Assembly (NCBI GenBank): GCA_963744305.1
Contig: CAVUTF010000024.1
Span: 1-64,000, forward strand
Reading direction: 5' to 3'
Source: FEN-1219 sp963744305
GTDB lineage: Bacteria > Pseudomonadota > Gammaproteobacteria > Steroidobacterales > Rariloculaceae
Length of the DNA: 64,000 nt
Position numbers and translations under genes: made by a program. The first letter of the stretch is position 1. Every line of letters begins with the position of its first letter. Below the pieces are notes generated by a model. The model was not told the DNA's origin. It saw only the letters and a program-made list of their open reading frames with translations, and did not search any database. Shown piece by piece: positions 28,878-37,324 of this stretch.

Positions 28878-29333
28878 TTACGGCATCTTGAACTCGATCG
28901 TGTCCCAGCGCGCAGTGTTTTCATGGCGAGCTTGCTTTCGGACCGCATCCACGATTTGGCGGTCGTTCCAGTCGATCACCTCGGCTGCGCGTTTCGCGAT
29001 GTCGTCCGGCAGCTTCGCGTCGCTGCCGAACACGCCGAGCGCGATCAACGGACGGTCCAACGCCTGCGCGGCGTCCATCTGATAGGTGATCCACGATTGG
29101 TGGTCCGCATACAAAGAGCTCAATACAATGACCACCTCCGCCGCCTTGATCTGCGTGCGCAACTCTTCCTTCAGAGCTTCTTTGCCGCCCGTGGCCGGTG
29201 GGCGGTGCGGCGCGCTGCAATTCGCGTAGAAAAAGTTCGGCGCGCTTTCGAGATACTCGAAGACTCTGTGATAGTCGGGATGGTCCGAGAACGTGTGCGT
29301 TACGAAAACGCGAATGGGGTTTTTTTCGGACAT
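28878..29333 (-). CDS. TIR-like (DUF1863/ThsB-type) domain protein
   Basis: A 151-residue stand-alone TIR-like domain. The first strand and loop read IRVFVTHTFSDHPDYHRVFEYL, followed by FFYANCSAP, EELRTQIKAAEVVIVLSSLY and SWITYQMDAAQALDRPLIALGVFG. This order matches the MTH538/DUF1863 TIR-like group, which includes the Thoeris sensor ThsB that makes an NAD-derived signal during phage infection. At the position where catalytic TIRs have Glu in the WxxxE-like helix, this protein seems to have Gln (WITYQMD), so activity is doubtful. No ThsA-like effector is adjacent. GlpQ lies downstream and an EEP hydrolase is divergent. Confidence 0.8.
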   Translation of the reverse strand: MSEKNPIRVFVTHTFSDHPDYHRVFEYLESAPNFFYANCSAPHRPPATGGKEALKEELRTQIKAAEVVIVLSSLYADHQSWITYQMDAAQALDRPLIALGVFGSDAKLPDDIAKRAAEVIDWNDRQIVDAVRKQARHENTARWDTIEFKMP

Positions 29334-29479
29334 CGATGCTCCGATCTGGATCCTCGGTTGGCTTGGACCCTACTACTGCGGACCAGCATTTGCAACGAAC
29401 TGCGCCTCGCAATTCAGGACGCGGCGCGCGCGAAATTGTTCTCAACGCACCGGGTTCGCTCCGGTACACTAGCTTTAGG

Positions 29480-30235
29480 ATGCGTCTGCTCTTCTACAAC
29501 ATTCGTTATGGCGTAGGGCTCGGGCCCGCGCTGCACTGGCCCCTGCCGGGCGCCGGCTACCTGCTAGGCAACCGCGCGAATCTCCAGCGCATCATCGATT
29601 TCATCAAAGCGCAGGATCCCGACGTCGTCGGCTTGGTCGAAGTCGACACCGGCTCGATCCGGACACGCAACGTCAATCAAGCCGAAGCGATCGCGCGATC
29701 ACTGGGTCACTACTCCGTATACCAGTGCAAATACGGAGCGAACTCCCTGAACCATCATCTGCCCATCGTCCGCAAGCAGGCCAACGCTTTTCTCGCCGCG
29801 CCCCGCGTTCAGGGTGAGCGGTTCCACTATTTCGAGAAGGGCATCAAGCGACTCATCATCGAGTTGGAGTTGGACGAGTGCGCAATTTTCCTGGTGCACC
29901 TCTCTCTCAAATACCGGCATCGGCACACGCAGCTGCATTATCTGCACGACCTCATCGTCGCGTCGCAAAAACCGGTGATCGTCGCGGGCGACTTCAATAC
30001 GTTCTGGGGAGAGCACGAAATTTATCTCTTCATGAAGGCGGCCAAGTTGCGCAGCGCGAACACTCGGAGCTTGCCTTCCTATCCCAGTCAGGCGCCCCGC
30101 AAGGAGCTCGATTTCGTCCTGTATGGGCCGGGAATACAGGTGACGAACTTCACGATACCGCGCGTGAAGTTCTCCGATCATTTGCCGCTCGTTTGCGACT
30201 TCGAGATCGACCAGACTTCCGAAGTTGCCGCCTAG
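29480..30235 (+). CDS. Endonuclease/exonuclease/phosphatase family protein
   Basis: Metal-dependent phosphohydrolase of 251 residues. The start MRLLFYNIRYGVG at 29480 begins with the first strand of the fold; the frame is open upstream but that part is not protein-like. Motifs: DPDVVGLVEVDTGS (metal Glu), FLVHLSLKYRHRHTQLHYL, IVAGDFNTFWGEHE (catalytic Asp/Asn) and VKFSDHLPLVCDFEI (terminal Asp-His). No signal peptide. It could act on phospholipids, inositol phosphates or nucleic acid; the sequence does not say which. It is divergent from the TIR-like gene and 15 bases upstream of the FadJ-like gene. Confidence 0.85.
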   Translation: MRLLFYNIRYGVGLGPALHWPLPGAGYLLGNRANLQRIIDFIKAQDPDVVGLVEVDTGSIRTRNVNQAEAIARSLGHYSVYQCKYGANSLNHHLPIVRKQANAFLAAPRVQGERFHYFEKGIKRLIIELELDECAIFLVHLSLKYRHRHTQLHYLHDLIVASQKPVIVAGDFNTFWGEHEIYLFMKAAKLRSANTRSLPSYPSQAPRKELDFVLYGPGIQVTNFTIPRVKFSDHLPLVCDFEIDQTSEVAA

Positions 30236-30250
30236 AATCGTCGCCAGTCC

Positions 30251-32284
30251 ATGCCAGTAACCGAGCGCCACTGGCATTACCATCTGGGCAGTGACGGGAT
30301 CGCGTGGTTGACGCTGGATAAAGCCGACTCAACCGTCAACGTGCTCTCCGACGCAGTGCTCACCGAGCTCGATGACGAGCTCAAGAAGTTGGCTGCCACG
30401 CCGCCAGGCGGACTCGTCGTCAAATCAGGAAAGGCCACCGGTTTCATTCTAGGCGCCGACGTAAAGGAATTCGGAAGGATTCACAGCGCGCGAGTCGGTG
30501 CCGAGCTTGCGGCGCGTGGCCAGGCGATATTCGCGCGCATCGAGGGGCTCGGTATTCCGACGGTCGCAGCGATCGACGGATTTGCGCTGGGCGGCGGCCT
30601 CGAGTTGGCCCTGGCGTGCCACTATCGAGTTGCGGTCGAAGGCTACGAGCGCAATCTCGGTTTGCCCGAAGTGCAGCTCGGAATCCACCCGGGGTTCGGC
30701 GGCTCGGTGCGCAGCGTACAAATAGTTGGGGCGCCGCTCGCGCTCGATCTGATGCTCACCGGACGCATGTTGTCGCCCGCGGAAGCCGTTGCTCACGGGC
30801 TCGTTGATCGCGCAGTGCCCCGAGGTGATCTCGATGCGGCTGCCGCGGAGCTGATCAAGCGGCGTCTGCCGCCACGCCGAGCACCGTGGCGTTTGCGGCT
30901 GCTGAACACAGCCCCGGTTCGGCCTTTCGTCGCCCGCTCGATTCTCGCTCGCCTGCGCAAGCGCGTGCGTCGCGACCACTACCCTGCTCCGTATGCAATC
31001 GTGGAACTTTGGCGGCGCTACGGAGCGCACGGGTCGGCCGCGTATCGTGCGGAAGCCGAGTCAATCGGCAATCTCTTCGTCACGCCAACTTGCAGGAACC
31101 TAGTGCGGATGTTCGAGTTGCGAGAGCGGATGCGTAAGTTGGCTCCGAAGGAATCCACGATCAAGCGCGTGCACGTCGTGGGCGCCGGGACAATGGGCGG
31201 CGACATTGCGGCCTGGTGCGCACTGCGCGGCCTTTCGGTTACGATCCAAGACCGCGCGCAAGAGTTCGTGACGCCGGCCCTGCAGCGCGCTGGCGAGCTC
31301 TTTCGCAAGAGGTTGAAGGAGCCCGGCGCGGCCGATGCAGCGAGCGCGCGCCTCCTCGTCGATCTCGCGGCGGAGCAGGCACCCTCCGCCGACTTGGTCA
31401 TCGAGGCAATCGTCGAGAACCTCGATGCGAAGCGGGAGTTGTTGCGCGATCTCGAGCCAAAGCTTCGCGACACTGCCGTCATCGCGACCAACACGTCGAG
31501 CATCAAGCTGGAAGACATGGCTCCGGCGCTACGTCGGCCGCAGCGTTTCGTAGGACTGCATTTCTTCAATCCGGTGGCGAGCCTGCCGCTCGTCGAGGTC
31601 ATCCGGGGTAGGGATACGGATGCGGACACGCTCCGCGCCGCGGCTTCCTTCGTAATTCAGATCGGCAAGCTACCCCTCCCCTGCCGCAGCGCTCCGGGTT
31701 TCGTAGTCAATCGCATCCTGACGCCGTACATGCTCGAAGCCTTACGCGCTCACGAGGATGGTCATACGCTCGAGACGATCGACGAAGCCGCAAAGACTTT
31801 CGGCATGCCGATGGGCCCGGTCGAGCTCGCAGACCGAGTGGGTCTCGACGTGGCATTGCACGTGGCGAAGATACTGAGAGAGCTGCTCGGCGCTGATCCG
31901 CCGAGCCTGCTTGCGACCAAAGTCGCGGCCGGCGAGCTGGGCGCGAAGACAGGGCGAGGCTTTTACGCCTACGACAAAGATGGTCGAGCGCAACGGCGCC
32001 GCGATTTCGCACGGCCCGATCGCGAGCTCGTTGACCGCCTCATCTTGCCGATGATCAACGAAGCCGTAGCGTGCTACCACGACCAGGTCGTCGACGATAC
32101 CGATCTGCTCGACGCTGGAGTCGTATTCGGCACAGGCTTTGCCCCATTTACGGGTGGCCCAATCCACTACGCTAGGCAGATCGGTTTCGTTACCGTGCAC
32201 AGTCAGCTCGAAAGCCTTGCTAAGCGTTTTGGGACGCGTTTCACACCGCATTCTGGTTGGCGCCGCTTCCTCGGCGAGGCGTGA
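30251..32284 (+). CDS. Fatty acid oxidation enzyme: enoyl-CoA hydratase / 3-hydroxyacyl-CoA dehydrogenase
   Basis: Bifunctional beta-oxidation enzyme of FadJ/FadB type, 677 residues. The N-terminal hydratase domain (1-190) has GFILGADVKEFG and GFALGGGLELALACHYRVA for the oxyanion hole, and LPEVQLGIHPGFGGSVR with the catalytic acidic residues. The dehydrogenase Rossmann motif VHVVGAGTMGGDIAAWCA starts near residue 308; VGLHFFNPVASLPLVEVI has the catalytic His, and PGFVVNRILTPYMLEA follows. The C-terminal repeat ends GFAPFTGGPIHYARQIG. The short length and missing thiolase partner fit FadJ-like paralogues, so no symbol is given. Confidence 0.92.
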   Translation: MPVTERHWHYHLGSDGIAWLTLDKADSTVNVLSDAVLTELDDELKKLAATPPGGLVVKSGKATGFILGADVKEFGRIHSARVGAELAARGQAIFARIEGLGIPTVAAIDGFALGGGLELALACHYRVAVEGYERNLGLPEVQLGIHPGFGGSVRSVQIVGAPLALDLMLTGRMLSPAEAVAHGLVDRAVPRGDLDAAAAELIKRRLPPRRAPWRLRLLNTAPVRPFVARSILARLRKRVRRDHYPAPYAIVELWRRYGAHGSAAYRAEAESIGNLFVTPTCRNLVRMFELRERMRKLAPKESTIKRVHVVGAGTMGGDIAAWCALRGLSVTIQDRAQEFVTPALQRAGELFRKRLKEPGAADAASARLLVDLAAEQAPSADLVIEAIVENLDAKRELLRDLEPKLRDTAVIATNTSSIKLEDMAPALRRPQRFVGLHFFNPVASLPLVEVIRGRDTDADTLRAAASFVIQIGKLPLPCRSAPGFVVNRILTPYMLEALRAHEDGHTLETIDEAAKTFGMPMGPVELADRVGLDVALHVAKILRELLGADPPSLLATKVAAGELGAKTGRGFYAYDKDGRAQRRRDFARPDRELVDRLILPMINEAVACYHDQVVDDTDLLDAGVVFGTGFAPFTGGPIHYARQIGFVTVHSQLESLAKRFGTRFTPHSGWRRFLGEA

Positions 32285-32376
32285 AATTGGTAGCATCGTC
32301 GCTCGCGCAGCCCTATGCTAGACTCCATGCCGCAAGCGCCTTTCTCTCGGACGCTGCGTAGTTCACCGAATCTCCG

Positions 32377-33423
32377 ATGACGAAACAAATTGAACTCAGC
32401 CAACTGAAGGCGCTGTCCCCGCTCGATAGCCTGAAGAAGGATAACCTGCACGCCCTCGTCAAGAAGACGAAGATAAGAGAGGCGCAGCCCGGCGAAACGC
32501 TGTTTCGCGAGGGAGATTCCGAGAAGCGAACGGTTTATATCCTGTCCGGCAGTGTCGAGCTGCGCGAGGGCGAGCAAACGGTCGCCAAAATCACGGGCGG
32601 CACTGACGATGCCCGCAATCCGCTCGCTCCCAAATTACCACGGCGGCACTCGGCAATCGCCGTAACCGGCGTGGAGTACATCGCCATCGACAGCGATCTG
32701 CTCGATGTGATGCTGACTTGGGACCAGACCGGTTCCTATGAGGTGTCCGAGCTTCGCAGCGAAACAGGTGCAAACGACGATTGGATGACCACGCTCCTTC
32801 AGACCAAGGCGTTCCACAAGATTCCGCCGGCGAACATCCAAGCGATCTTCATGCGGCTGCAGCAAGTCAACTACAAGGCGGGAGACGTCGTCATCAAGCA
32901 AGGCGAGGAAGGCGACTTTTTCTACGTCATTACCCGCGGTAAGTGCGTCGTCACGCGCGAGACGCCATTGAACAAGGAAGGGATACGCTTGGCCGAGCTC
33001 GAAGTCGGCGATACGTTCGGCGAGGAAGCATTGATCTCTCAAGCGAAGCGCAATGCAACGGTGACCATGGAGACGGACGGTTCGGTCATGCGGCTCGGTA
33101 AGGAAGATTTTCGAACACTTCTGAACGAGCCGATGCTCGACTGGGTCGACGCTGCGGCTGCCGACCGAATCGTTGCCGAAGGCGGCCAGTGGCTCGACGT
33201 GCGTTTGCCGAGCGAGTTCGAGGCGTATCACAATGAGGGCGCGATCAACGTCCCTTTGTATTTCATTCGGCTAAAGCTCAAGACGCTCGACCCGGCCGTG
33301 AAATACGTCGTCTGCTGCGACACGGGCCGGCGCAGCTCGGCCGGCGCGTTCATCCTCAACGAGCGCGGGTTTCAGACGTACGTGCTGAAGGGCGGCTTGA
33401 ACCGCACCAGCCTGGCTTCGTGA
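32377..33423 (+). CDS. Double cyclic-nucleotide-binding protein with C-terminal rhodanese domain
   Basis: Probable cytosolic signalling protein of 348 residues. Two cNMP-binding beta-barrels: residues about 20-115 (AQPGETLFREGDSEKRTVYILSG) and about 140-250 (YKAGDVVIKQGEEGDFFYVITRG, then VGDTFGEEALISQAKRNATV, which includes the FGE...R..A phosphate-binding cassette). The first barrel lacks that cassette and is probably degenerate. A rhodanese domain follows (WLDVRLPSEFEAYHNEGAINVPL) with active-site loop VVCCDTGRRSSAG and a Cys near residue 313. No DNA-binding domain. It is convergent with pilZ, stop against stop. Confidence 0.9.
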   Translation: MTKQIELSQLKALSPLDSLKKDNLHALVKKTKIREAQPGETLFREGDSEKRTVYILSGSVELREGEQTVAKITGGTDDARNPLAPKLPRRHSAIAVTGVEYIAIDSDLLDVMLTWDQTGSYEVSELRSETGANDDWMTTLLQTKAFHKIPPANIQAIFMRLQQVNYKAGDVVIKQGEEGDFFYVITRGKCVVTRETPLNKEGIRLAELEVGDTFGEEALISQAKRNATVTMETDGSVMRLGKEDFRTLLNEPMLDWVDAAAADRIVAEGGQWLDVRLPSEFEAYHNEGAINVPLYFIRLKLKTLDPAVKYVVCCDTGRRSSAGAFILNERGFQTYVLKGGLNRTSLAS

Positions 33424-33762
33424 TTACAGCGTGTGCGTGGGCTTATCCCCGCCGAGGGCGCCCGCGAGATAGTTTTCGATGCGTTTTTGTGTATTGCCCT
33501 GATCTTGCTCGCTGAACTGCACGCCTATGCCGGCCGTGCGCTTCCCTTGAGCCCCCTTCGGCGTGATCCAGATCACCCGACCGGCGACAGGGATTTTCTC
33601 CTCCTCGCCCATGACGTTCAGTAGCATGAAAACTTCGTCGCCAAGCTTGTAGCTCGAGTTTGTCGGAATGAATAGTCCGCCGTTCTTGATGAACGGCATA
33701 TAGGCAAGATACAGGGCGCTCTTGTCCTTGATCGTGAGGGTCAGGAGGCCGGGTTTGCTCAC
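33424..33762 (-). CDS. pilZ: Type IV pilus assembly protein PilZ
   Basis: Small (112-residue) PilZ-domain protein required for type IV pilus biogenesis. It starts MSKPGLLTLTIKDKSALYLAYMPF; the core is GGLFIPTNSSYKLGDEVFMLLN and KIPVAGRVIWITPKGAQGKRTAGIGVQFSE, matching canonical PilZ, which lacks the RxxxR c-di-GMP motif; none is seen here. It overlaps holB by four bases and ends the minus-strand cluster acpP-fabF-pabC-mltG-tmk-holB-pilZ, the usual gammaproteobacterial order. Confidence 0.95.
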   Translation of the reverse strand: MSKPGLLTLTIKDKSALYLAYMPFIKNGGLFIPTNSSYKLGDEVFMLLNVMGEEEKIPVAGRVIWITPKGAQGKRTAGIGVQFSEQDQGNTQKRIENYLAGALGGDKPTHTL

Positions 33763-34760
33763 AATTGTCCTCTATGTTGCTGCTGGAAGCCGAGCAACAG
33801 CGCGCGCAAGGCCAGCTCCACGTTGATGCCCGATCCCAGTTGATTCAGCAAAAGCTCGGCTGCCTGATGCTGCGCAAACAGCGTCCTAGGTGTCAGTGTC
33901 GCCCATGCATTATGCAACGCGTCGGCCCGCTGATCTGTGACCGCAGTCGAAGCCCCGGGCGCCAACCGCGCCCGCAGCGCCAGCTGGATGCGGCGCAGCA
34001 GCCAACTGAGAACTAGCTCGCAATCCCGCTTGAACCACCCCTCCGCGACGGATTGCGGGTCGATGCTATCCTTAGAAATCTGAATAAGTTCGCTCTCTAA
34101 TGCTATGTTATCTAAAGTGTTCTGGTTGTCGATGCAAGCCGCAACGTGGAGCGGAGATCCACCCGTCGCCAGCCACAAGGCGGGAACATCGCGTGCACCG
34201 ACCCAGGAACCGAGCTCGGCGGGCATGGGACGGGACACCGCGAGCCGTTGACAGCGACTGCGAATCGTCGCCGGCAATCGCTCGGGTTGGTGGGTGACTA
34301 GCAACAGATAGGTGTCGCCGGAGGGCTCTTCGAGTGTCTTCAGCAACGCATTGGCGGCGGCGGCAGTCATTTCGTCCGCAGGTTCGATGATCACAACCTT
34401 GGCTGCGCCGCCGAAAGACTTCAACGCGACGGCCTCAGAGGTTGCGCGTATCTGCTCGATGGAAATGGCGCGCTTGTCCTCCTCGGGGAACAGCCAGTGC
34501 AGATCCGGATGATGATCGGTGGGCATGTGCCTATCGCGCATGGCCGCGACGAACTCTCCCGGGCCGAGCTCGGGCTGCGATGTCGCCGGTTTGCGGGTGA
34601 GGAGCCTGTTCGCGAAAACGAGTGCGAGGTTGATCTTGCCAGTTCCTCGGGGTCCTGCGAGGAGCCAGGCGTGGCCGAGGCGCCCCTCCGCGTGAGCCGC
34701 TTCGAGCCGGGCGAGCGCCGGCCGAAGCCACGGACAGAGATGCGTGCCGAGTTTAGTCAT
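33759..34760 (-). CDS. holB: DNA polymerase III delta' subunit
   Basis: Clamp-loader subunit. About 333 residues from MTKLGTHLCPWLRPALARLEAA (an in-frame ATG exists at 34772). A P-loop-like segment reads GPRGTGKINLALVFANRL; Ile follows the Lys where loader ATPases have Thr or Ser, acceptable for delta', which does not hydrolyse ATP. KVVIIEPADEMTAAAANALLKTLEEPSGDTYLLLVTHQP and ATIRSRCQRLAVSRP (sensor and SRC motif) are clear. It lies between tmk and pilZ in the usual order. Confidence 0.93.
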   Translation of the reverse strand: MTKLGTHLCPWLRPALARLEAAHAEGRLGHAWLLAGPRGTGKINLALVFANRLLTRKPATSQPELGPGEFVAAMRDRHMPTDHHPDLHWLFPEEDKRAISIEQIRATSEAVALKSFGGAAKVVIIEPADEMTAAAANALLKTLEEPSGDTYLLLVTHQPERLPATIRSRCQRLAVSRPMPAELGSWVGARDVPALWLATGGSPLHVAACIDNQNTLDNIALESELIQISKDSIDPQSVAEGWFKRDCELVLSWLLRRIQLALRARLAPGASTAVTDQRADALHNAWATLTPRTLFAQHQAAELLLNQLGSGINVELALRALLLGFQQQHRGQL

Positions 34761-34778
34761 CCGATGTCCCATGCCTCG

Positions 34779-35408
34779 TCAGCCGCGAAAATCGCTCACA
34801 AACGCCTTGAGGTGTGTCGCGATGGCCGCCTGCACGGTCAACAACGGGCGCCCGGCGTCGACGACCCGAAATCTGCTCGGGTACTCCGTCGCGAGCGCAA
34901 GATACTGCTGCCTCACGCGCTCGAAGAATCGCCGGTCCTCCTTCTCGAAGTGATCGGGCGTCCGCGCAGTGATGCGGTTGAAGCTCACATCCGGAGGTGT
35001 GTCGAGGAGCAAGGTCAAGTCCGGCTCGAGCCCTTGTTGAACCGCATCTCGCAGCGTTGCTATCAAGTGCGAGCTCGCGCCTCTGCCGCCGCCCTGATAG
35101 GCGATCGTTGCGTCGGTGAAGCGATCGCAAACTACCCACCGCCCCGCGGCGAGCGCGGGTCGGATCACCTGCTCCAGATGCAGCGCCCGAGCGGCGAACA
35201 TCAATAGCGTTTCCACTTCCGCAGGCAAGGCACCATGCTCTTCGCTCAATATCCAGTGACGGATCTTCTCTCCGAGCGACGTCCCTCCAGGCTCCCGCGT
35301 CACCACCACCTCCTTGCCGGCGGCGCGGAACGTTTCGGCCACGAAGGCGACGTTCGTCGATTTGCCGACGCCTTCGAGCCCTTCGAGCGTAACGAAAGCG
35401 CCGCGCAT
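34779..35408 (-). CDS. tmk: Thymidylate kinase
   Basis: Converts dTMP to dTDP. The start MRGAFVTLEGLEGVGKST at 35408 puts the P-loop (GLEGVGKST) at the very N-terminus, as in the family; the open frame to 35438 adds ten unlikely residues. VVVTREPGGTSLGEKIR is the DR/EPGGT motif, WVVCDRFTDATIAYQGGGRG the DRY-type motif and LLLDTPPDVSFNRI follows. About 209 residues. Located between mltG and holB. Confidence 0.95.
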   Translation of the reverse strand: MRGAFVTLEGLEGVGKSTNVAFVAETFRAAGKEVVVTREPGGTSLGEKIRHWILSEEHGALPAEVETLLMFAARALHLEQVIRPALAAGRWVVCDRFTDATIAYQGGGRGASSHLIATLRDAVQQGLEPDLTLLLDTPPDVSFNRITARTPDHFEKEDRRFFERVRQQYLALATEYPSRFRVVDAGRPLLTVQAAIATHLKAFVSDFRG

Positions 35409-35413
35409 ACCCG

Positions 35414-36433
35414 TCACCGGTCGTTGCAGCTTGCGCACCGCAGATAGTCGCGCACTGCCCGATCGTGCTCCTCGAGCGTGGCCGAAAAGTAATGGCTGCC
35501 GTCCGGGCGGCCCGTCGCGACAAAATACAGCGCATCGGTGATCTCGGGCGCAACGGCCGCTTCGAGCGACGGCCCCCCCGCGAGTGCAATCGGCGTCGGC
35601 GGAAGCCCGCTGCGAGTGTAGGTGTTGTACGGCGTGTCCGTCGCCAGATCCCGCGATCGCAAATTGCCGTCGAAGGATTCACCGATTCCGTAGATGACGG
35701 TCGGATCCGTCTGCAGGCGCATCCCGCGCGCCAAGCGCTGATGGAATACGCCGGAGATCAAGCCCCGCTCCGAGGCGAGCGCAGTCTCCTTCTCGATGAT
35801 GGACGCGAGAATCAAAGCATCGTAAGGCGTTTGCAGCTGCGTGTCCGGGTTACGGTTCTGCCACGCGGTGTCGAGCCGATCCTGCAAAGCCGCATGCGCG
35901 GCCCTGAGAACCTCGATCTCCGGTGTACCTTTCGGAAATCGATAGGTGTCCGGATAGAACTGTCCTTCCGGATGCACTTCGGGCGCGCCGAGCTCCGTCA
36001 TGATTTCGGCGCCGCTCATGTTTCCGGCGATGATCGCCGGATGCGCTCGCAGCGCGGCGAGGAACTCGGTGAAGCGCCAGCCTTCGACGACCGTCAGCTG
36101 ATGCAGGAACACCTCGCCCGCAACGAGCTTCGCAAGAAGCCCAGCAGGCGTCGTATCGGCATCGATCCGATACTCACCGGCCTGGACGCGCCGGGCATCG
36201 CCCGTTACGCGGCCGTACGTCGTGAGCCACCGCGGATGCGCGTAGAAGCCGCGCTCGGCAATGCCGGCGCTGATGGCGCTGAGCGGAGCGCCGCGCGGAA
36301 CTTCCAGCCAGGCACCCTCGCTCGGCACATCCATGGGCGCATGGAGCGAGCGCCACGCGTAGAGCGTCGTCAAGGATGCCGCCGCAGTAGATATAACGAT
36401 TAGCGCGGCAGCCGCGATGAGTCGCTTACGCAT
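35414..36433 (-). CDS. mltG: Endolytic murein transglycosylase MltG
   Basis: Inner membrane enzyme that cleaves nascent glycan strands and sets their length. The start MRKRLIAAAALIVISTAAASL at 36433 provides the membrane anchor and overlaps pabC by eight bases. LEVPRGAPLSAISAGIAERG is the LysM-like entry, GQFYPDTYRFPKGT and LILASIIEKETALASER carry the YceG signature with the catalytic Glu, and RLQTDPTVIYGIG and PYNTYTRSGLPPTPIALAG complete it. About 339 residues. Confidence 0.95.
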   Translation of the reverse strand: MRKRLIAAAALIVISTAAASLTTLYAWRSLHAPMDVPSEGAWLEVPRGAPLSAISAGIAERGFYAHPRWLTTYGRVTGDARRVQAGEYRIDADTTPAGLLAKLVAGEVFLHQLTVVEGWRFTEFLAALRAHPAIIAGNMSGAEIMTELGAPEVHPEGQFYPDTYRFPKGTPEIEVLRAAHAALQDRLDTAWQNRNPDTQLQTPYDALILASIIEKETALASERGLISGVFHQRLARGMRLQTDPTVIYGIGESFDGNLRSRDLATDTPYNTYTRSGLPPTPIALAGGPSLEAAVAPEITDALYFVATGRPDGSHYFSATLEEHDRAVRDYLRCASCNDR

Positions 36434-37244
36434 CGTGACCGTACCCAAGCAGCCGCGTGAGCGCGGCGGTCTGCGCGCCAAGCCCAATGTCGCGTTCGTC
36501 CAAGCGAGCCACCGGCCAGATGCCGAACAACGCGTTTGTCACGAAAACCTCGTCGGCCTGCTCGAGATCTGCCAAGGTGAGATCTCGCTCCACGACACTG
36601 ATCGACGACTGCGCGGCGCGTTCCAATACCACGCGACGCATGACGCCTTTGACGCCGCAACGCGTCAGCGAAGGCGTGGCAATCTGCGAGCCGCGCACCA
36701 TGAAAATGTTGCAGCTTGTGCCGCCGACCACGAAACCGCTCGCGTCGAGCATTAGACCCTCGTCGGCATCGCCGCTGCGCAGCTCCAACTGGGCGAGCAC
36801 TTGCTCCAACCGGCATAGGTGCTTCAATCCCGCGAGTGCCGGATTTTCTCCGAGACGCATAGTTAGGGTGCGAAGGCTGATGCCGCGAGTGTAGTTCTTG
36901 GGTGGGTACTCGGGCCAGGACGATATCGACAGAATTCGCGTCGGTTGAGCACGCTCGGGCGGTTTGTAGCCTCGAGATCCCGAGCCTCGGGTCACGATCA
37001 ATTTGACGACGCTACGATTGTGCTCCCGGCATGCAGCTGCGATTTCGCCCCGCAGCTCGTCCCAGTCGAGCGGCGGAATCTGCAGGCGTTGGCAACCGTG
37101 TTGCAGGCGCTCGAGGTGATAGTCGAGCCAGCGAATGCGGCCGTCGCTTGCGGCCATCGTCTCGAACAGGCCATCTCCATAGGCGAGGCCCCGATCGGCC
37201 AGATCCAAGGCAGTCGGCCGGCCATTCACTAGGCAGAGTGCCAA
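36426..37244 (-). CDS. pabC: Aminodeoxychorismate lyase
   Basis: PLP enzyme of fold type IV that releases 4-aminobenzoate for folate synthesis. 272 residues. Motifs: CLVNGRPTALDLADRGLAYGDGLFET at the N-terminus, ALAGLKHLCRLEQVLAQ with the PLP lysine (Lys141), and LDASGFVVGGTSCNIFMVRG for the phosphate cup. The end EVFVTNALFGIWPVARLD is typical of PabC rather than IlvE. It lies between fabF and mltG, its usual place. Confidence 0.93.
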   Translation of the reverse strand: MALCLVNGRPTALDLADRGLAYGDGLFETMAASDGRIRWLDYHLERLQHGCQRLQIPPLDWDELRGEIAAACREHNRSVVKLIVTRGSGSRGYKPPERAQPTRILSISSWPEYPPKNYTRGISLRTLTMRLGENPALAGLKHLCRLEQVLAQLELRSGDADEGLMLDASGFVVGGTSCNIFMVRGSQIATPSLTRCGVKGVMRRVVLERAAQSSISVVERDLTLADLEQADEVFVTNALFGIWPVARLDERDIGLGAQTAALTRLLGYGHDA

Positions 37245-37324
37245 GGGAGCTCCAAGGGGTTGTGCCGACCGTTTTTTAGCAGAAGCGGCGCGCCCGCGTC
37301 AGCTCGAACACGGTAACGGCGCGC

